Notes: a model not told the origin generated them from the sequence alone. 64,000 bases of DNA from Chitinophagales bacterium (GCA_015655015.1 JAATFV010000226.1:50291-114290), one strand, 5' to 3'. Positions 17,624-28,026 are shown, counted from the stretch's first letter. Made by a program: numbers and translations.

Positions 17624-18244
17624 TTAAAATAAGATCTCCTGTCCGTTCTTGTCAAATGCCTTTATATTCAATGAAGGGAGAGGATGGGTTATGTAATCCT
17701 TTAACAGCAGTGACCAGATCATCGTATCTCTCGGTTGTCCGTTGACATCCGTTTCATTATTCTTTATTGTTGCTGTGTTCTTAAAACCAAGCGCCTTTGG
17801 TATTTTTTGACTTATGATATTATTGGGGTCGCAACGTATTTCTATTCTTTCGAGGTTTTCGATGGCGAATCCGACTTTTATAAGGGCGGTAACCGTCTCT
17901 TTGGCATAACCTTGTCGCACATGGGCTACATTGATCCAGTAGCCGATCTCTCTCGCACGGGCGCCGATACGGGTGTGTAAACCGGTGGACCCGATCAATT
18001 CGGATTCTGTTTTATTAAAGATGCCAAAAAAATAATCCTGGCCTAAATAAAAGGTATCGTGGAAAAGTTGCAAGAGTTTGAGGGTCGATTCCGGTTCTGC
18101 CGGCCGACTTGCCCAGGGCATCCAGGGCCGGAGATGATCGAGGCTGCTGTTGATGGCTCCGGAAACCAGGGGGGTATCCTCCCTCCGATAACAGCGGATG
18201 ATCAATCTATTGGTTTCGATCCGGAAGGTATTTGCTTTTTCCAT
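17624..18244 (-). CDS. GNAT family N-acetyltransferase (RimJ/RimL-like)
   Basis: 206 residues. N-terminal 'IETNRLIIRCYRREDTPLV' and the acetyl-CoA binding region 'IGYWINVAHVRQGYAKETVTAL' with 'LERIEIRCDPNNIISQKIPKALGF' match the RimJ/RimL-type acetyltransferases. The C-terminal about 25 residues go past the usual domain end. It points toward the LacI gene, with 83 bases between the two stops. Substrate unknown; candidates are a protein N terminus or a small amine. Confidence 0.87.
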   Translation of the reverse strand: MEKANTFRIETNRLIIRCYRREDTPLVSGAINSSLDHLRPWMPWASRPAEPESTLKLLQLFHDTFYLGQDYFFGIFNKTESELIGSTGLHTRIGARAREIGYWINVAHVRQGYAKETVTALIKVGFAIENLERIEIRCDPNNIISQKIPKALGFKNTATIKNNETDVNGQPRDTMIWSLLLKDYITHPLPSLNIKAFDKNGQEILF

Positions 18245-18393
18245 TGGAGGTTAAAAAGAATTCAATCAAGGTAAGAATTATTGCCTTTAGCCAGACAGGG
18301 GGCGGGTAATAATTGCAGCGAATTATGCAGCGGCGTGATAATCAGGCGGCAATACTCCCTATCTTTAGAGAAGAGACTTTAAATAATTGTTAA

Positions 18394-19683
18394 ATGGAGA
18401 GCAAAAAGAGGAATATCCTCTTCCGGAAATTACAGGTAATTGCTGCTAATTTTTCGACTTTACGAATAAGGAATATCCGGATCTACATGATTGGCCAGGC
18501 GATGAGCCTGCTGGGAGATTGGATGCAGCAGACGGCCCAGGCCTGGGTGGTCTGGGAGCTTACCCATAAAGCGACTGCGCTTGGTATCGTTGCTTTTTTA
18601 TCACAAATTCCTTTTTTTATTTTTGGTCCATGGGTAGGGTCCTTTGCCGATCGGTTTGACAGAAGAAAGATCTTGCTGATCACGCAGGTCCTTGCCATGG
18701 TGTTTGCCTTTCTCCTGGCGCTCCTCCTTCAAACACACTGGCTGGTATTATGGCATGTCTATGTGCTGGCGTTCCTGTTGGGGACGGTGACTGCTTTTAA
18801 CGTTACGGCGGAGCAGGCATTTATCGGGGATATGGCCGGTGCGGGTAATATCAAGGGCGCGATCGCTTTAAATAACTCCCTGAACCAGTTCACCCGGCTG
18901 GTCGGACCAGCCATTGCGGGATGGCTGATCGCTTCGGTCGGGATCGCCCCTGCCTTTTGGCTGAATGGACTTAGCCTGATCGTATCCATTATTTGTATCA
19001 TGATCATTCAGTCGAAAAGGGAAGAGGCGCCTGTCGAGGGAAGCGGCTGGAGTCAGTTCAAGCAGGGGCTGGGATTCCTGGTGAACAATAAGCTGCTCCG
19101 GCTGATCATTCTTTTCGGGATGATACAGGCTTTTTTCGGCATGTCGATCATTCAGCTGCTGCCTGCTTTTGCGACGATCGTATTGAAAGGCAATGCCAGT
19201 ACCCTGGGAACGCTGATTGGTTCTGCGGGCGCCGGGGCCCTCGTCGGGATCGTTATTGTTCTGCCCTTTGTACAGCGGATCAAAAAGGTCTGTATAGCGA
19301 TTGGCGGGGCGGTCATCTGGTCCGGTATCTGGTATTTTCTATTCTCTTTTACCAGGGATCAGTCACTGGCCATGCTGTGCCAGTTTATGGCCAGTATGGG
19401 AGCGGCCAATGTGCTTACGCTTTCTATCGGGCTGGCCCAGGAACTGTCGCCGGTGAACATGCGCGCCCGGGTCCTGAGCGCCTTTATGATGGTCATTTTC
19501 GGATTGCAGCCGATAGCGGCTTACCTGGTTGGCTGGGGAGCGGACGTTTTTGGTATTAACGACATGATGAAGGTCAATGGAACGCTGATGATCCTGCTGC
19601 CGGTACTCTTATTGACAACACCGGCTTTGCGCAGATTGAAGACAACGGTGCAGATCCCGGCTGTGAGGCATCCTGTTGCCTAA
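18394..19683 (+). CDS. MFS transporter, EntS-like (MFS_3)
   Basis: 429 residues with about twelve hydrophobic segments. The 'MSLLGDWMQQTAQAWVVWELT' first helix and the motif A-like 'GSFADRFDRRKI' fit the MFS_3 group (TIGR00900 / EntS-like), which includes exporters of siderophores and drugs. 'LNNSLNQFTRLVGPAIAG' is also typical. It stands alone between the acetyltransferase and the second sigma factor, 22 bases before the latter. Likely an inner-membrane exporter, substrate not predictable. Confidence 0.88.
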   Translation: MESKKRNILFRKLQVIAANFSTLRIRNIRIYMIGQAMSLLGDWMQQTAQAWVVWELTHKATALGIVAFLSQIPFFIFGPWVGSFADRFDRRKILLITQVLAMVFAFLLALLLQTHWLVLWHVYVLAFLLGTVTAFNVTAEQAFIGDMAGAGNIKGAIALNNSLNQFTRLVGPAIAGWLIASVGIAPAFWLNGLSLIVSIICIMIIQSKREEAPVEGSGWSQFKQGLGFLVNNKLLRLIILFGMIQAFFGMSIIQLLPAFATIVLKGNASTLGTLIGSAGAGALVGIVIVLPFVQRIKKVCIAIGGAVIWSGIWYFLFSFTRDQSLAMLCQFMASMGAANVLTLSIGLAQELSPVNMRARVLSAFMMVIFGLQPIAAYLVGWGADVFGINDMMKVNGTLMILLPVLLLTTPALRRLKTTVQIPAVRHPVA

Positions 19684-19705
19684 AATAGGCGGATAGTACG
19701 TATTA

Positions 19706-20323
19706 TTGCAGCATCACTCAAACTTATTATTTATCGGAACACAGCCCAGGATACAGAATGAGGCGGAACTTTTGGGCCGTATGGCGGCTGGTGAGGAAGC
19801 TGCTTTCCGTCTGTTGTTCGATACATACTATGAGCAGCTTTATTCCATTACGCTCCTATATACCAAATCATTGGATATTGCTGAAGACCTTGTACAGGAT
19901 ATTTTTGTAAAGATCTGGGTAAAACGTGAAAAGCTCGGAGACGTCCGGGATCTGGAAAATTACCTGTTCGTGCTGGCCCGTAATACGATCTTTGACCGGT
20001 TAAAGAGCCATGTGCTTACCACGGAGCATTACCCGGAACTGGCAGGGTATTTCCGGGAGGACCGGACCCCTTATGACGAGATCACCTTCAAAGAGCTGGA
20101 ACGTACGTTGAATAACGCTATCGGCGCATTGCCGCCGCAACTGCGGACCGTTTTTACCATGAGCCGGCTGCAGGGCCTTAGTCATGATGAAATAGCGCTG
20201 CAAACAGGGCTTTCCAAACAAACGGTCAAAAAATATATCGTGCGTGCGCTGCTGATCATACGAAAACTATTGAACGGCCATCCCGGCCTTTCGGCCTCCC
20301 TTCTTTTTATTTTTTTATCCTGA
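19706..20323 (+). CDS. ECF sigma factor, FecI-like
   Basis: Up to 205 residues. Region 2: 'AAFRLLFDTYYEQLYSITLLY' and 'IAEDLVQDIFVKIWVKREKL'. Region 4: 'GLSHDEIALQTGLSKQTVKKYI'. The start is uncertain: 19706 is a TTG, and the first in-frame ATG (19781) would cut off the conserved 'EAELLGRMAAGE' helix, so a rare start upstream is favoured. FecR (20380) and susC (21774) follow, so this is the sigma factor of the second SusC/SusD locus. The 3' end has a short GGCC-loop-GGCC followed by a T-rich run, a weak terminator candidate inside the gene end. Confidence 0.87.
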   Translation: MQHHSNLLFIGTQPRIQNEAELLGRMAAGEEAAFRLLFDTYYEQLYSITLLYTKSLDIAEDLVQDIFVKIWVKREKLGDVRDLENYLFVLARNTIFDRLKSHVLTTEHYPELAGYFREDRTPYDEITFKELERTLNNAIGALPPQLRTVFTMSRLQGLSHDEIALQTGLSKQTVKKYIVRALLIIRKLLNGHPGLSASLLFIFLS

Positions 20324-20379
20324 TGTCCTCCTCTCTGAGATGGTGTCGTCTTTAGTATAGTATAAAAACCACCTATACT

Positions 20380-21588
20380 ATGCAAAAAAGCCATTTTGAA
20401 AATTTAGCGGGTAAATACCTTTCGGATGAATTGAGTCCGGAGGAGTTAAAGGAATTTATGGAGCTGTTCAGGGAGGAGAGTAACCAGGAATGGCTGAGGG
20501 AGAATATAGACCGCCAGCTGGCTGAAGAGGTAATTAGCGGCTTGCAAAGCGGAGAGTCCGCGGATAAAAGATTCCGGGCTATAGTAAGCGAGGCGGAGGG
20601 TATTCGTGCTGCCGGCACTCCCGATAAGCTTGGGCCGGTTCCCGATGAGTTTCGGCCGGTTCCCGATAAGGGTCGATCGGTGTTTAGGATCTACCGGCTG
20701 GTGGGGGCTGCTGCGGTCCTTTTCCTACTGGTTGCGGGCATTTATCTCCTGCAGGGTAGGCGGAAAACTTCATTAGCGGTGGTGTCTCCGGTTTATAAGA
20801 ACGATGTGGCGCCGGGTGTGGAAGGGGCCAGATTGAAACTGGCCGACGGCAATACTCTCTCCATCGACAGTACTAAGGACGGGCTGATCGCTGTACAGGG
20901 CAAGGTCCGTATTTATAAGGAGCGGGGGCAATTAGTCTATAAGGGGTTGACGGACGAAGTTCTCTACAACGAGATTATCACGGAAAAGGGGCAGCAATGG
21001 TCGGCCCGTCTGCCTGATGGCACGCAGGTCTGGCTTAATGCGGCGTCTTCATTACGGTATCCGTTGCATTTTACCGGAGAAGAAAGACTCGTCACGATGA
21101 CCGGCGAGGTTTATTTTGAGGTGGTACACGATGCCCTGCATCCTTTTCGCGTGAAGGCGGGGGGCCAAGTGGTGGAAGATATCGGAACGGCGTTCAACAT
21201 CAATGCCTATCCGGATGAGGGGGCTATCGTGACGACCTTATCCGAAGGATCCGCAAAGGTCAACGGGGATGCTGTTCTTATCCGCGGTCAGCAATCGAAG
21301 CTGAGTCCTGGCGGTGTGATCCGGGTAGTAAGGCAGGCTGATACGGAACAGGCGCTGGCCTGGAAGAACGGGCTTTTTAGTTTCAAGGATGCCGATATAC
21401 AAACCGTCATGCGACAGCTGTCCCGATGGTATAACGTGGAAGTCCGTTACCAGGGAGACATACAGCCTGTTCTGTTCAGTGGGGAAATAGGGCGTAACCT
21501 TTCCCTGGCGGGGGTGCTGAGCGGGCTGGAGCAGGTGAATGTGCATTTTAAGATTGAAGAGGACAAACGGATCCTGATATTGCCATAG
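20380..21588 (+). CDS. FecR family anti-sigma factor
   Basis: 402 residues. Cytosolic N-terminal part (about 1-100), one membrane helix (about 105-123, 'LVGAAAVLFLLVAGIYLL'), and periplasmic FecR domain ('WSARLPDGTQVWLNAASSLRYP', 'GEVYFEVVHD', 'VEDIGTAFNINAY'). The C-terminal DUF4974-type domain has 'VMRQLSRWYNVEVRYQGD'. It should hold the sigma factor encoded 57 bases upstream until the SusC STN domain signals. The linker before the membrane helix contains three 7-residue repeats (20620-20682). Confidence 0.92.
   Translation: MQKSHFENLAGKYLSDELSPEELKEFMELFREESNQEWLRENIDRQLAEEVISGLQSGESADKRFRAIVSEAEGIRAAGTPDKLGPVPDEFRPVPDKGRSVFRIYRLVGAAAVLFLLVAGIYLLQGRRKTSLAVVSPVYKNDVAPGVEGARLKLADGNTLSIDSTKDGLIAVQGKVRIYKERGQLVYKGLTDEVLYNEIITEKGQQWSARLPDGTQVWLNAASSLRYPLHFTGEERLVTMTGEVYFEVVHDALHPFRVKAGGQVVEDIGTAFNINAYPDEGAIVTTLSEGSAKVNGDAVLIRGQQSKLSPGGVIRVVRQADTEQALAWKNGLFSFKDADIQTVMRQLSRWYNVEVRYQGDIQPVLFSGEIGRNLSLAGVLSGLEQVNVHFKIEEDKRILILP
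20620..20682 (+). repeat. 21-bp in-frame tandem repeat in FecR linker
   Basis: Three units of 21 bases (20620-20640, 20641-20661, 20662-20682) begin CCCGAT and the first two end CGGCCGGTT or GGGCCGGTT. They encode Pro-Asp-x-x-x-Pro-Val-like units in the cytosolic linker next to the membrane helix. Length variation here would not break the frame. Confidence 0.6.
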
Positions 21589-21667
21589 GAAGGAAATATG
21601 TAATTGATAATACTATAAAAAGGAGGTAGTGATCAAGTAACAATCATGGAAGATCAGGGCCGCCCAT

Positions 21668-21779
21668 AAAAAAACCGGAAGCGCTATCAACACTCCCGGT
21701 AAAATCTGGGTAGCCGAATAACAAAAACTGTCGAAGCATTTATTATTGTCAAACCCAAAAACACTGCAAAGGTATGAAA
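21668..21779 (+). promoter_or_regulatory. 5' leader of second susC: A7, hairpin and conserved start context
   Basis: Seven A (21668-21674) run into a 10-bp stem with two A-C mismatches, left arm 21674-21683 and right arm 21691-21700 (CACTCCCGGT), 7-base loop. AATCTG follows and CAAAGGTATGAAA spans the start (21767-21779). The layout repeats that of 7303-7393, although the stem sequences differ. Both mismatches would be repaired by one base change each, so this copy may be decaying along with its frameshifted gene. Confidence 0.5.
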
Positions 21780-24700
21780 ATTACTTATTGTGGTCACAGG
21801 CCCCTGTATGTGATCACAAACCAAAACTGGCTGGTTATGAAACTGACGGCTTTTCTCCTGTTGGCGGCTTTTTTGCAAGTCAGCGCCGGCGGCTATTCGC
21901 AAAAGGTCTCCCTGCATGCGAAAGATGAACCTCTTATCAAGGTGCTGGAGGTCATCAAAAAACAAACGGGCTATGTATTCTTTTATAAAAATGCTGATAT
22001 GACGGCTGCCAGACCCGTGAGCCTGGAGCTGACGGATGTGTCGTTCCCCGATGCGCTGAATAAAGCTTTTGAGAACCAGCCTTTCCGATATTACATACAA
22101 TCTACCACTGTTTTTATCAGTCCGCAGCTTTCCCGGCCGCCGTCGCCCGGTAAAACGGACAATATCGCTCCCGTTATTCCCCCGGATATCCACGGGAGAG
22201 TGATGGATAGTAAAGGCCTTCCGTTACAGGGGGTATCTGTCATGAACAGGAAAACAAAAAAAGGAACCAGTACGGATAAGCAGGGAAATTTCACGATCCG
22301 TGCATCTGTCAATGATATACTCTTTTTTTCTTTGATAGGGCATAGGAGCATGGAAGAGAAGATATCGGGGGCGGATCAGCCGGTATCCGTCGTTATGGAG
22401 ATCGAGATCTCTTCTTTGGAGGAACAGGTGATCATCGGGTACGGCTCTACTCAGCGGAAGGATCTGACGGGTTCCGTCTCTACGGTGGCGGCAAAGGACA
22501 TACAGGATATTCCTTTTATGACGGTGGACAATGCGCTGGCGGGTAAAGCGCCCGGCGTTCAGGTCACTAAAACGGATGGTTCCCCGGGAGGGGCGGTACG
22601 CATCCGGGTCCGCGGTTCTACTTCATTGCTGGGCGGCAATGATCCGTTGTATGTGATCGACGGTGTGCCGGTGCAGGTGCAGACCAAATATATCAATACG
22701 GGATTTGACGTGGTTACTCCCTCTTTTGCATCAATGGCAGGCGGCGGAGGGGATCCCAGTGCAGATGCAACGGGTCTCTCCACCGCCTTTGTAAATGGAT
22801 TGAACAGCCTGGGCGGGCTGAACATCGATGATATCGAGTCGATCACGATCATGAAAGATGCCAGCTCCACGGCTATTTATGGATCCAAGGCTGCCAATGG
22901 CGTTGTCATCATCACTACCAAAAAGGGGAAAAAAGATATAAAGCCCCTGGTGATGTTCAGCTATTACAATACGTTTACCAAAATTTACCGGAAGCCGAAG
23001 CTGCTGGATGCTGCGCAATATAAGATGCTGCTTACGGAAGCAGCTTCTAATTCCAACGCAGCGCATGATCTTGCCGGAGATCCTCATTATCCGGAGGCGG
23101 ATGAGATTGTCAATGATCCGAATGGTTATTTCGGCAAGGCCAATACGGATTGGATCGGCCTCGTCACGCGGTCTACCTTTTCCCATAATGCGGACATTTC
23201 CATACAGGGAGGCGGCAGTTCTTCGCGGTATTATAGCTCTATCGCGTTTAACAATACGCCGGGAGTGGTGATCGGGACCAGTTCGCAAAGGGTATCCGGG
23301 AAGATCAACGTGGAAAATGAGATCAGCAGGCATCTGAAATTCATTACTAATTTAAATATAGGGTATACCAATCAAAATATTGCCGGCAGCGCCTATGACC
23401 AGGCGCTGAGCGCCAGACCGGATTACAGCCCATATGATTCTGGCGGCAATTATACCAGTTTCCAAAATGTAAATTCCACGTATCAGATCTTTCAAAACCC
23501 GCTGGCATTGAGCACCGGTTTAAGAAATTCGAAGACTACCAGCCTGCTGGGGTCTCTGACGGGGGTGTATGATTTTAATTCCCATCTGCAATTTAAAAGT
23601 ACGGTCAGCTTAAACAATCAGACCTATAACCAGCGGGTGTATTCACCCAGTTATGTGCAGATCCTCAGTTATATCGGGGATGTGGCGGGCAGCAGCGGGA
23701 CAGGCAGTAATGCCAACAGCCGTTTTGCCGACTGGTTTGTGGAGAATACGCTTGGATACCGGAAAGAATGGAAGGAACGGCATGCGATCGATCTGCTGGC
23801 GGGGACTTCCTATGAAACGCAGAAGACCAGTTTTTTCAGTGCGGCTGCTACCGGATACCCCAATGATAATAACCTGAACAATCTTTCCTCTGCTATTACA
23901 CCTCTGTCTACGCAGGGAGATGATCCCGGTAAGCCACAGAGTTATCTTTTGTCGTTTTACCTGAGGGCCAATTATACCTACCTGGATAAATATCTGTTCA
24001 CCTTCACGGACGGACAGACGGCTCCTCCAAGTTCGGCCCGGATAATAAGTTCGGTTATTTCCCTTCCGGCGCCGTGGCCTGGCGGCTGTCGAAGGAAGAT
24101 TTTCTAAAGGACGTGCAATGGATAGACGATATCAAGATCAGGGGAAGTTATGGATTGACGGGAACGCAGAATATCGGTGACCAGATGTACCGGAGTCTTT
24201 ATAGTGCTTACTCGTATAGCGGGAACAATGCCCTGGTGCCTACGCAGCTGGGTAACCCGGCCATTAAATGGGAAACGACCAAACAAACGGACATAGGGCT
24301 GGATCTATCCTTTTTCCGGGGCCGCCTGCAGGGTACGTTCGATTATTATAAAAAGCAGACCGACGACGCCTTGTTGTCGTATCCTGTTCCCCTGAGCAGC
24401 TCCTATACTTCTCTTTTGTCCAATGTGGTGGGCATGCGGAACACGGGTATCGAGCTTTCCCTGCAGGGCGATATCATCCGGACCAAAGATTTCCGGTGGA
24501 CCACTTCCATCAATGTGACCTGGCCCCGGTCACTTGTTACGAGGATCAGCGGTAATGCGGATCTGACGCAGATCGGTAACCTGACCGGCCTGGAGGTTGG
24601 CAATACGGCGATTGTCAAGGGTAAACCGCTTGGCCTGATCACCGGGGAGCAGATCACCGGCATCATTAAATCGCAAAAACAGCTGGATGCCTATAAAGCC

Positions 24701-25333
24701 CGGCTTGGGCCTTACGGGTCGATAATATTTCCATACCTGGGGCTCGGGGATCCGATGTACACGCTGGACTCGACTACTTATGCTCCTTTTGCTTTTCCTG
24801 CTTTCCCGGTGGTGATCGGCAGCGGCGCCCCTAAATATTATGGCGGCTTTACACAGGGGCTGAGCTATAAAAATTTTGATCTCAACCTGTATTTTACTTT
24901 TTCGCAGGGCGGTCATCTCATGTGGGGCAGTCATCTGAGCGCTACGGCCTTTCAAGGCACTTCGAATGCCAACGCAGCTATGCTGGACCGGTACACGCCG
25001 GCGAATACGAATACGAATCAGCCGAGATTATTATTCGGAAGCGACAATTCCTATCTGTATGGGAATAACACGGATATTTTCAGCTCCTCTTATCTGAAAC
25101 TGAGGACAGCGACTTTTAATTACCGGTTCAACAAATCCGGATGGATGAAAAATGCGGGGGTACAGTCGGCTTCCGTGTATGCATCTGTCACGAACCTGTT
25201 CACCATCACCAAATATCCGGGTATGGACCCTGAGACCTCTGACGATGCCTATAGTGTGGCCGGCGGCTATTTCGATCCCAGCAACTATCCTGCTACCCGA
25301 AGCTTTTCACTGGGATTAAAAGTTGGTTTTTAG
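21774..25333 (+). pseudogene. SusC/RagA transporter broken by a one-base frameshift
   Basis: The frame from 21774 gives signal peptide, STN domain, carboxypeptidase-like domain ('DIHGRVMDSKGLPLQGVSVM'), plug ('ALAGKAPGVQVTKTDGSPGGA') and the first half of the barrel, up to 'YLDKYLFTFT' near 24009. It then runs into unrelated residues and stops at 24107. The family motif DGSSKFG resumes at 24017 in another frame and continues to the C-terminal 'SLGLKVGF' at 25333. Restoring one G at about 24010 would give Thr-Gly-Arg-Thr-Asp-Gly-Ser-Ser, the expected barrel motif, and a protein of about 1187 residues. Sigma factor, FecR, SusD and TlpA around it are intact, so this may be recent decay, phase-variable loss or a sequencing error. 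The ATG at 24074 is internal and not a gene start. Confidence 0.85.
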
Positions 25334-25363
25334 CCGGTTATTGGAAATCTAAAAAATACGACA

Positions 25364-26788
25364 ATGAAAAATGTTCTTATAAGTAGCCTGGTCCTTGTTT
25401 TATTTGCTTGTTCGTTCGGAGCCTGCAAGAAAGAGCTCAATGTCTACCCGACTACGCAGGAGGTGGACGGCAACGTCATAACGGACGCTAAAAGCGCGGC
25501 CACCGTATTAAATGGCGTATATTTTCGGTTTGCCGATGGTTTCAATGATTATCAGGGGGTGCCGGCCACGCAGTGGTATAATGTTAATGAAGAGATCCCT
25601 TCTTTGCTAAGCGGGATGCTGAAGGTTGGCAGCAGCCCTTATAAGGACCTGAGCCAGCATAATTATAGTCCCGCCGGTGACCTGGTGGATGTTGTCTGGA
25701 GTTACGGGTATGGCGTCGTCAACGCGGCTAACGGATTTCTGAAGAACATCGCCCCCATCGCCTCCATAACAAAGGACAGCAGGGATCAGATGATCGCAGA
25801 GGCAAAGTTCCTGCGGGCGTACGCTAATAGCGAGCTCCTGCTTTATTACGGGCAGTATTATGATACTACCAGCGCCTATGGGATCATATTGAGGAATGAG
25901 TTTGCGGATGCGGACAATCTTTATCTTCCCAGGGCGGGTGTGGCGGCGACCTATGACTCCATTTTGGCCGATATCGATAACGCCCTTCCTTCTCTGCCTG
26001 CTATCAACACGCAGATCTCCTATGCCAATGTATGGGCGGCAAAGCTGCTGAAGGCCAGGGTATTGATCAATCGAGGGTCGGCTGCAGACTATGCGCAGGT
26101 TATCGCACTCACGAAGGATATTATTACGAACAGTTCATTTTCCCTGGAAGGGAATGTGAAAGATCTGTTTCTTATGAAAGGGCTGACTAGCCGGGAGATC
26201 CTGTTGGGCGTTCAGCCTTTTTCCAAACAGGGGGAGAAGTGGAGCGATTATATCAGCTACGGTTATTACATACCGGATACGTTGTTCAGGCTGCTTTTTA
26301 AGGGAGATCCCCGGTTGGCGTGGTATGCACAACCGATTGCGGGCCCTTATAGTACCTCCGTCCGGCTTACCAAGTATTATCCGGGATCGGTGGCCACCCC
26401 CGCTCCCATGACTATATCGGAGAATGGGTATGCGTTCCGGCTTACCGAAGCCTATTTGCTGGAAGCCGAAGCCCTGGTAATGTCCGGCGGCAGTACGGAG
26501 GATGCGCGGACGTTGCTGAAGACGGTGGAAGAGCAGGCGGGTATTATCGATTTTACGACCATCGATGCGGCGGCCACGGCCTCCGATCTGCAGCTTTTGA
26601 TCGTGGAGGAAGAGATGAGGAGTTTTGTCGCGGAAGCAGGCCAGGACTGGTTCGCCCTTCGACGTCTGCCCTTTGCTACGGTAAAGAACCTGGTGCCGAC
26701 CCTGACCGATCCCAGCAGGCTGATCCTGCCGATACCACAAAATGAAACGCTCTATAACAGTAATCTCATACAAAACCCAAATTATTAG
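25364..26788 (+). CDS. SusD/RagB family lipoprotein
   Basis: 474 residues. Signal peptide with lipobox 'SFGAC' then Lys-Lys. SusD signs: 'AEAKFLRAYANSELLLYYGQYY', 'DADNLYLPRAGVAATYDSILAD' and 'YAFRLTEAYLLEAEALVMSGG'. The C terminus has the family's 'EEMRSFVAEAGQDWFALRRLPF'. It starts 31 bases after the frameshifted susC. Without an intact SusC partner it could bind ligand but not deliver it, unless another SusC serves. Confidence 0.9.
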   Translation: MKNVLISSLVLVLFACSFGACKKELNVYPTTQEVDGNVITDAKSAATVLNGVYFRFADGFNDYQGVPATQWYNVNEEIPSLLSGMLKVGSSPYKDLSQHNYSPAGDLVDVVWSYGYGVVNAANGFLKNIAPIASITKDSRDQMIAEAKFLRAYANSELLLYYGQYYDTTSAYGIILRNEFADADNLYLPRAGVAATYDSILADIDNALPSLPAINTQISYANVWAAKLLKARVLINRGSAADYAQVIALTKDIITNSSFSLEGNVKDLFLMKGLTSREILLGVQPFSKQGEKWSDYISYGYYIPDTLFRLLFKGDPRLAWYAQPIAGPYSTSVRLTKYYPGSVATPAPMTISENGYAFRLTEAYLLEAEALVMSGGSTEDARTLLKTVEEQAGIIDFTTIDAAATASDLQLLIVEEEMRSFVAEAGQDWFALRRLPFATVKNLVPTLTDPSRLILPIPQNETLYNSNLIQNPNY

Positions 26789-26790
26789 TT

Positions 26791-27954
26791 ATGAAAAAGT
26801 TCTTTTTTGTCTTGTTAATTATGAGCGGACTGCTCAGCGCCCGTTCCCAGCAAGGATATACGGTTAGAACAAAGATCAGCAATCCCGATAAATACCCGAT
26901 GATCCTGGGCTATTTCGACGGTGATAAGTTTGTGATCGATACCGGCGCTGTTATGGAAAATGGATGGACTGTTTTCAGGGGGAAGGTCGCGGAGCCTATG
27001 ATCGCCTCGCTGATTATTCGAAGAGATCCCGCGTTGTCTATCCAGGTTGACAGAGGGTTTATCCCCGGTCCTTCTTGTAGTTTTTTTCTGACGAATGAGT
27101 CGATTACGATCGTTGGGGATGCCCATACGGTATATATGGCCGCCGTGAGCGGGGGAAAAGCGAATGATGAGTGGGCTACTATCAGAGAGAAGGAGAATGG
27201 TTTGATCCAGGAAAGCTGGGTGGCGCTTAAAAAAACACATGATGAATTTAAGCCCGGGGATGATTCGGCCGTTTTTATCCGGGTGCAACAATTGCGTTCC
27301 GATAATCAGCAGAAAGAAGAAGCTTTGCATCGGGAGTTCATAGCGAAAAATCCGCACTCTCTCGTGAGCATGTATTTCCTTTCCAATATGCTGAATTCAC
27401 TCTCTTTTGAAGAATTAAAGGTCTCCTATGCAAAGTTGGGGGATGAGTATAAAGGCAGTATTTTTGGAAAAAGGATAACGGAGAAGATACAGAGCATGGA
27501 GGCAACAGCGATTGGGAAGGCTGCCATCCCGATCGATAAAAAAGATGCCAACGGCAATCCGGTGAATCTTCAGACATTAAAAGGCAAGTATGTATTGATC
27601 GATTTCTGGGGATCCTGGTGCGGGCCTTGCCGGGAAAGCCATCCTTATCTCAAAAAATTGTATAAAAAGTATAAGGACAAGGGATTGGAGATCGTAGGTA
27701 TTGCCCAGGAGCAGATGGGAGACCTGGAAAAGGACAGGAGAATCTGGCTGGATGCCGTTAAAACGGATGGTCTCGACTGGATACAGGTCTTGAATAATGA
27801 CGGAATCAGGCAATTCGATGCGGTAAAGGCTTATGGGATCACGGCGTTTCCCACCAAAATATTACTGGATAAGGACGGGCGCATCATCGATCGAATGGTA
27901 GGAGAGGAGGAAGGGCCTCTAACGGCAAAGTTGAAAGAAATATTCGGCGAGTAA
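26791..27954 (+). CDS. TlpA-like thiol-disulfide oxidoreductase
   Basis: 387 residues, starting 2 bases after the SusD stop. Signal peptide, then a DUF4369-like beta domain (about 25-110), a helical part, and a C-terminal thioredoxin fold with WCGPC at residues 276-280 and the cis-Pro 'AFPTKILLDKDGRI'. Proteins of this layout act in the periplasm on disulfides or cytochrome maturation. Its place at the end of a SusC/SusD operon is common in Bacteroidota, but the reason is not established. No terminator is visible before the his promoter that follows. Confidence 0.88.
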   Translation: MKKFFFVLLIMSGLLSARSQQGYTVRTKISNPDKYPMILGYFDGDKFVIDTGAVMENGWTVFRGKVAEPMIASLIIRRDPALSIQVDRGFIPGPSCSFFLTNESITIVGDAHTVYMAAVSGGKANDEWATIREKENGLIQESWVALKKTHDEFKPGDDSAVFIRVQQLRSDNQQKEEALHREFIAKNPHSLVSMYFLSNMLNSLSFEELKVSYAKLGDEYKGSIFGKRITEKIQSMEATAIGKAAIPIDKKDANGNPVNLQTLKGKYVLIDFWGSWCGPCRESHPYLKKLYKKYKDKGLEIVGIAQEQMGDLEKDRRIWLDAVKTDGLDWIQVLNNDGIRQFDAVKAYGITAFPTKILLDKDGRIIDRMVGEEEGPLTAKLKEIFGE

Positions 27955-27985
27955 TGGATATTTTAATAAAATGGAATAAATAAAT

Positions 27986-28016
27986 TTTGGTATTCAGGAA
28001 TTCGCCATTATTTTTG
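27986..28016 (+). promoter_or_regulatory. Promoter of the histidine operon
   Basis: TTTG at 27986-27989, a 19-base spacer, then TATTTTTG at 28009-28016, an exact match to TTTG-N19-TAnnTTTG. Transcription should begin near 28020-28022, only about five to seven bases before the leader ORF ATG at 28027, so the leader is almost leaderless. Confidence 0.7.
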
Positions 28017-28026
28017 GGGCTCAATT

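Noticed and set aside
20284..20318. Terminator inside the end of the second sigma factor gene
   Set aside because: Only a 4-bp GGCC stem precedes the T-rich run, and the bases are explained by coding; too weak to list as a feature.
24000..24020. Programmed ribosomal frameshift in susC
   Set aside because: No slippery heptamer or downstream pseudoknot was recognised and the family is not known to use frameshifting; a lost G is simpler.
24074..25333. Separate gene encoding a C-terminal SusC fragment
   Set aside because: The family sequence resumes in this frame at 24017, upstream of the ATG at 24074, so it is the continuation of the frameshifted susC.
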